Assembly (NCBI GenBank): GCA_000969725.1
Contig: JXSR01S044446.1
Strand: one strand, 5' to 3'
Source of the DNA: Ophiothrix spiculata
Taxonomy: Eukaryota > Echinodermata > Ophiuroidea > Amphilepidida > Ophiotrichidae
Length of the DNA: 31,569 bases
Every line of letters begins with the position of its first letter. The stretch's first letter is position 1. Made by a program: the position numbers and the translations under genes. Below the pieces are notes generated by a model. It was given only the letters and a program-made list of their open reading frames with translations, searched no databases and was not told the DNA's origin. Positions 30,005 through 31,569 of this stretch are shown piece after piece.

Positions 30005-31569
30005 GTAACTCAGCGTTAAAATTTAGTTTGATCAAATTTTGTTCAAAATCATTCTAACACGTTCCTTTGATCATGATGAGGAAGAAAAGTATACTTTGAC
30101 CCATCCCTGGTGAACATGGTGAAGGAGTTTTTGAGTTATATCCAAAACATGAAAGATCATTACAGGGGTCATATATTATACCTGATGGGAGTGGGGGAAA
30201 AATAAGTGTCAGATTAGACCTCAGATGTTAGTCTTGCAAAACTGTCTACACAAAGTAATATTTTCCAACATTTTCGATCAATCGTTTCTATTGTATCAAG
30301 AAAAACTACTTGTTTACAATTGGTGCAAATAACAAAAACTTTATCTCGACCTGTAACCATAGCAACAGTAGATCATAGACATAGGAAAATATTAAATTTT
30401 ACAGACAGTTTTGCTAGATAAACATTTTGAGACCATATTGACCAAAATCGGACACTTCTAAAGGTTTTGACTCCCTTGGGTACATCTCATGACCAATGTT
30501 TTTGGATATAACTCTTGAATCATTCATCAGAGATTGGTCAAAGTATACCTTTTCTGCTTCGTTATGATGTGAGGAACATGTTAAGTAGTTTGAACAAGAT
30601 TTGACCCTTCAATGACTTTACCCCCTCCTGTAGGTTCCCATGCTATAGGTTGATTCTGTGTCCACACTAGTGATGTTTATGGTCCACAGAACCCATCTAG
30701 ATAGGTTACCGTTAATCAGTTTTGGTCCCCAGGTAAAATGTCGCCATTTGATTAAAATAATTTAATTTGATTAGTTTACACAATTACTTCAGGTCAATAG
30801 TCATTACTATTCAAGTGCCCTCATGAGCAGTCAATATTTGTATATTATATTTCATTTAACAATAACAGTAGTATTAAGATTCCATTATCACATCACAGGG
30901 CTGCTTTCAGTTTAAAGACCTCATTTAGCTCTGTTGGCGGGGATACTTGTGTCATGGCCTCTTTGTTTCCCATGCTTTTGCTTCTAAATATTTCTTTGCA
31001 TAATGGCAATGACAAAAAATATTACGAAAGGGAAAAAAATGATGTAATAGGATTGTACCTTTTAAGGGCATTTACGTCATTCCATTATGATATACCAAAA
31101 CATTATAGGGTGAGATAAGCTTACAGTTTGCAGGTTTACAGACCAGCAACCATTGAAAACATATTACAATTTAAACTGTTTGACGTCATACAGTAGGCCT
31201 TTAAGAGTCCACACCACTAATAGGTGTCCACTGATAGCAGACGACGCAATTACGACACCATTACGTGACACACCGGCTGACCTAAAGCATCTCAAAAACT
31301 GTTAAAATGCCTTATTTGTGGTCTAGATTTCTACTTTAGATGTGTCTTTGTAAATATTGATGAGAAACACTTCGTTTTCCCCAAACATGTGTAGATATTT
31401 GGTGATTTTCCGATGACTTTAGGATCGCTAAATGATCTAGAAGTACCGGCCGTCCGTAACATGGTAAATCTTTGCGAAAGTCTAGCAAAAAAATGAGCAG
31501 CTGAACCCATAATGGAATGCATCTAAATTGATAGGAAATTTCATTTTATTTTAGAATAATAAAGGTTTT
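30005..31569 (+). other. Presumed first coding intron of the MYND gene, nothing else recognised
   Basis: It starts at a GT donor. No further exon with MYND-protein character, tRNA or delimited repeat is seen before the edge. Confidence 0.5.

Noticed and set aside
29823..30008. Second plus-strand frame and the minus frame at 29853-30035
   Set aside because: They are shadows of the MYND exon, whose cysteine/histidine spacing fixes the true frame.

Overview
This is eukaryotic, intron-rich, AT-rich DNA with one assembly gap (10062-11036). Spliced exons with GT/AG borders, tRNA-derived SINEs, many foldback/MITE elements, (TTTA)n tracts and degenerate CCCTAA arrays all point to an animal. C-type lectin domains, a MYND zinc finger of an invertebrate-expanded kind and TTAGGG-type telomeric words suit a non-vertebrate deuterostome such as an echinoderm or hemichordate. 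That placement is inference from general character, not from a marker gene.

The main gene lies on the minus strand, 21051 to 11147, in eleven exons rebuilt here from splice sites and codon phase. Its order is: signal peptide; short Cys-containing N-terminal segment; C-type lectin domain 1 (three exons); C-type lectin domain 2 (three exons with almost the same lengths); one very long exon coding about 48 degenerate copies of a 12-residue Thr/Asp-rich repeat; C-type lectin domain 3 (two exons). All junctions join in frame and give about 1,109 codons, no transmembrane segment, and a stop inside what looks like an inserted repeat right beside the gap. The product looks like a secreted multi-lectin protein with a long stalk. 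The three lectin domains differ in their sugar-site motifs (QPY, EPD, QPD), and domain 3 has a different intron layout from domains 1 and 2.

The second gene is on the plus strand: a 201-bp phase 0/0 exon at 29804-30004 coding the N-terminus of a MYND zinc-finger protein. Its ATG lies six bases into the exon, so the 5' UTR is probably spliced. A TATA-type promoter with a possible non-coding first exon lies at about 26995-27122. The rest of that gene runs off the right edge.

Most other DNA is repeats: five elements with G-rich termini (one with a clear 8-bp target duplication), several palindromic MITEs, a TIR element with five copies of one 14-bp motif, two CACTGT-ended elements each filled with its own short iterated word, a TIR element around a telomere-like core, a SINE with an inverted tRNA head and an 11-bp target duplication, and a foldback element around a tRNA-Thr-like relic. 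The left 11 kb has no gene I can support.
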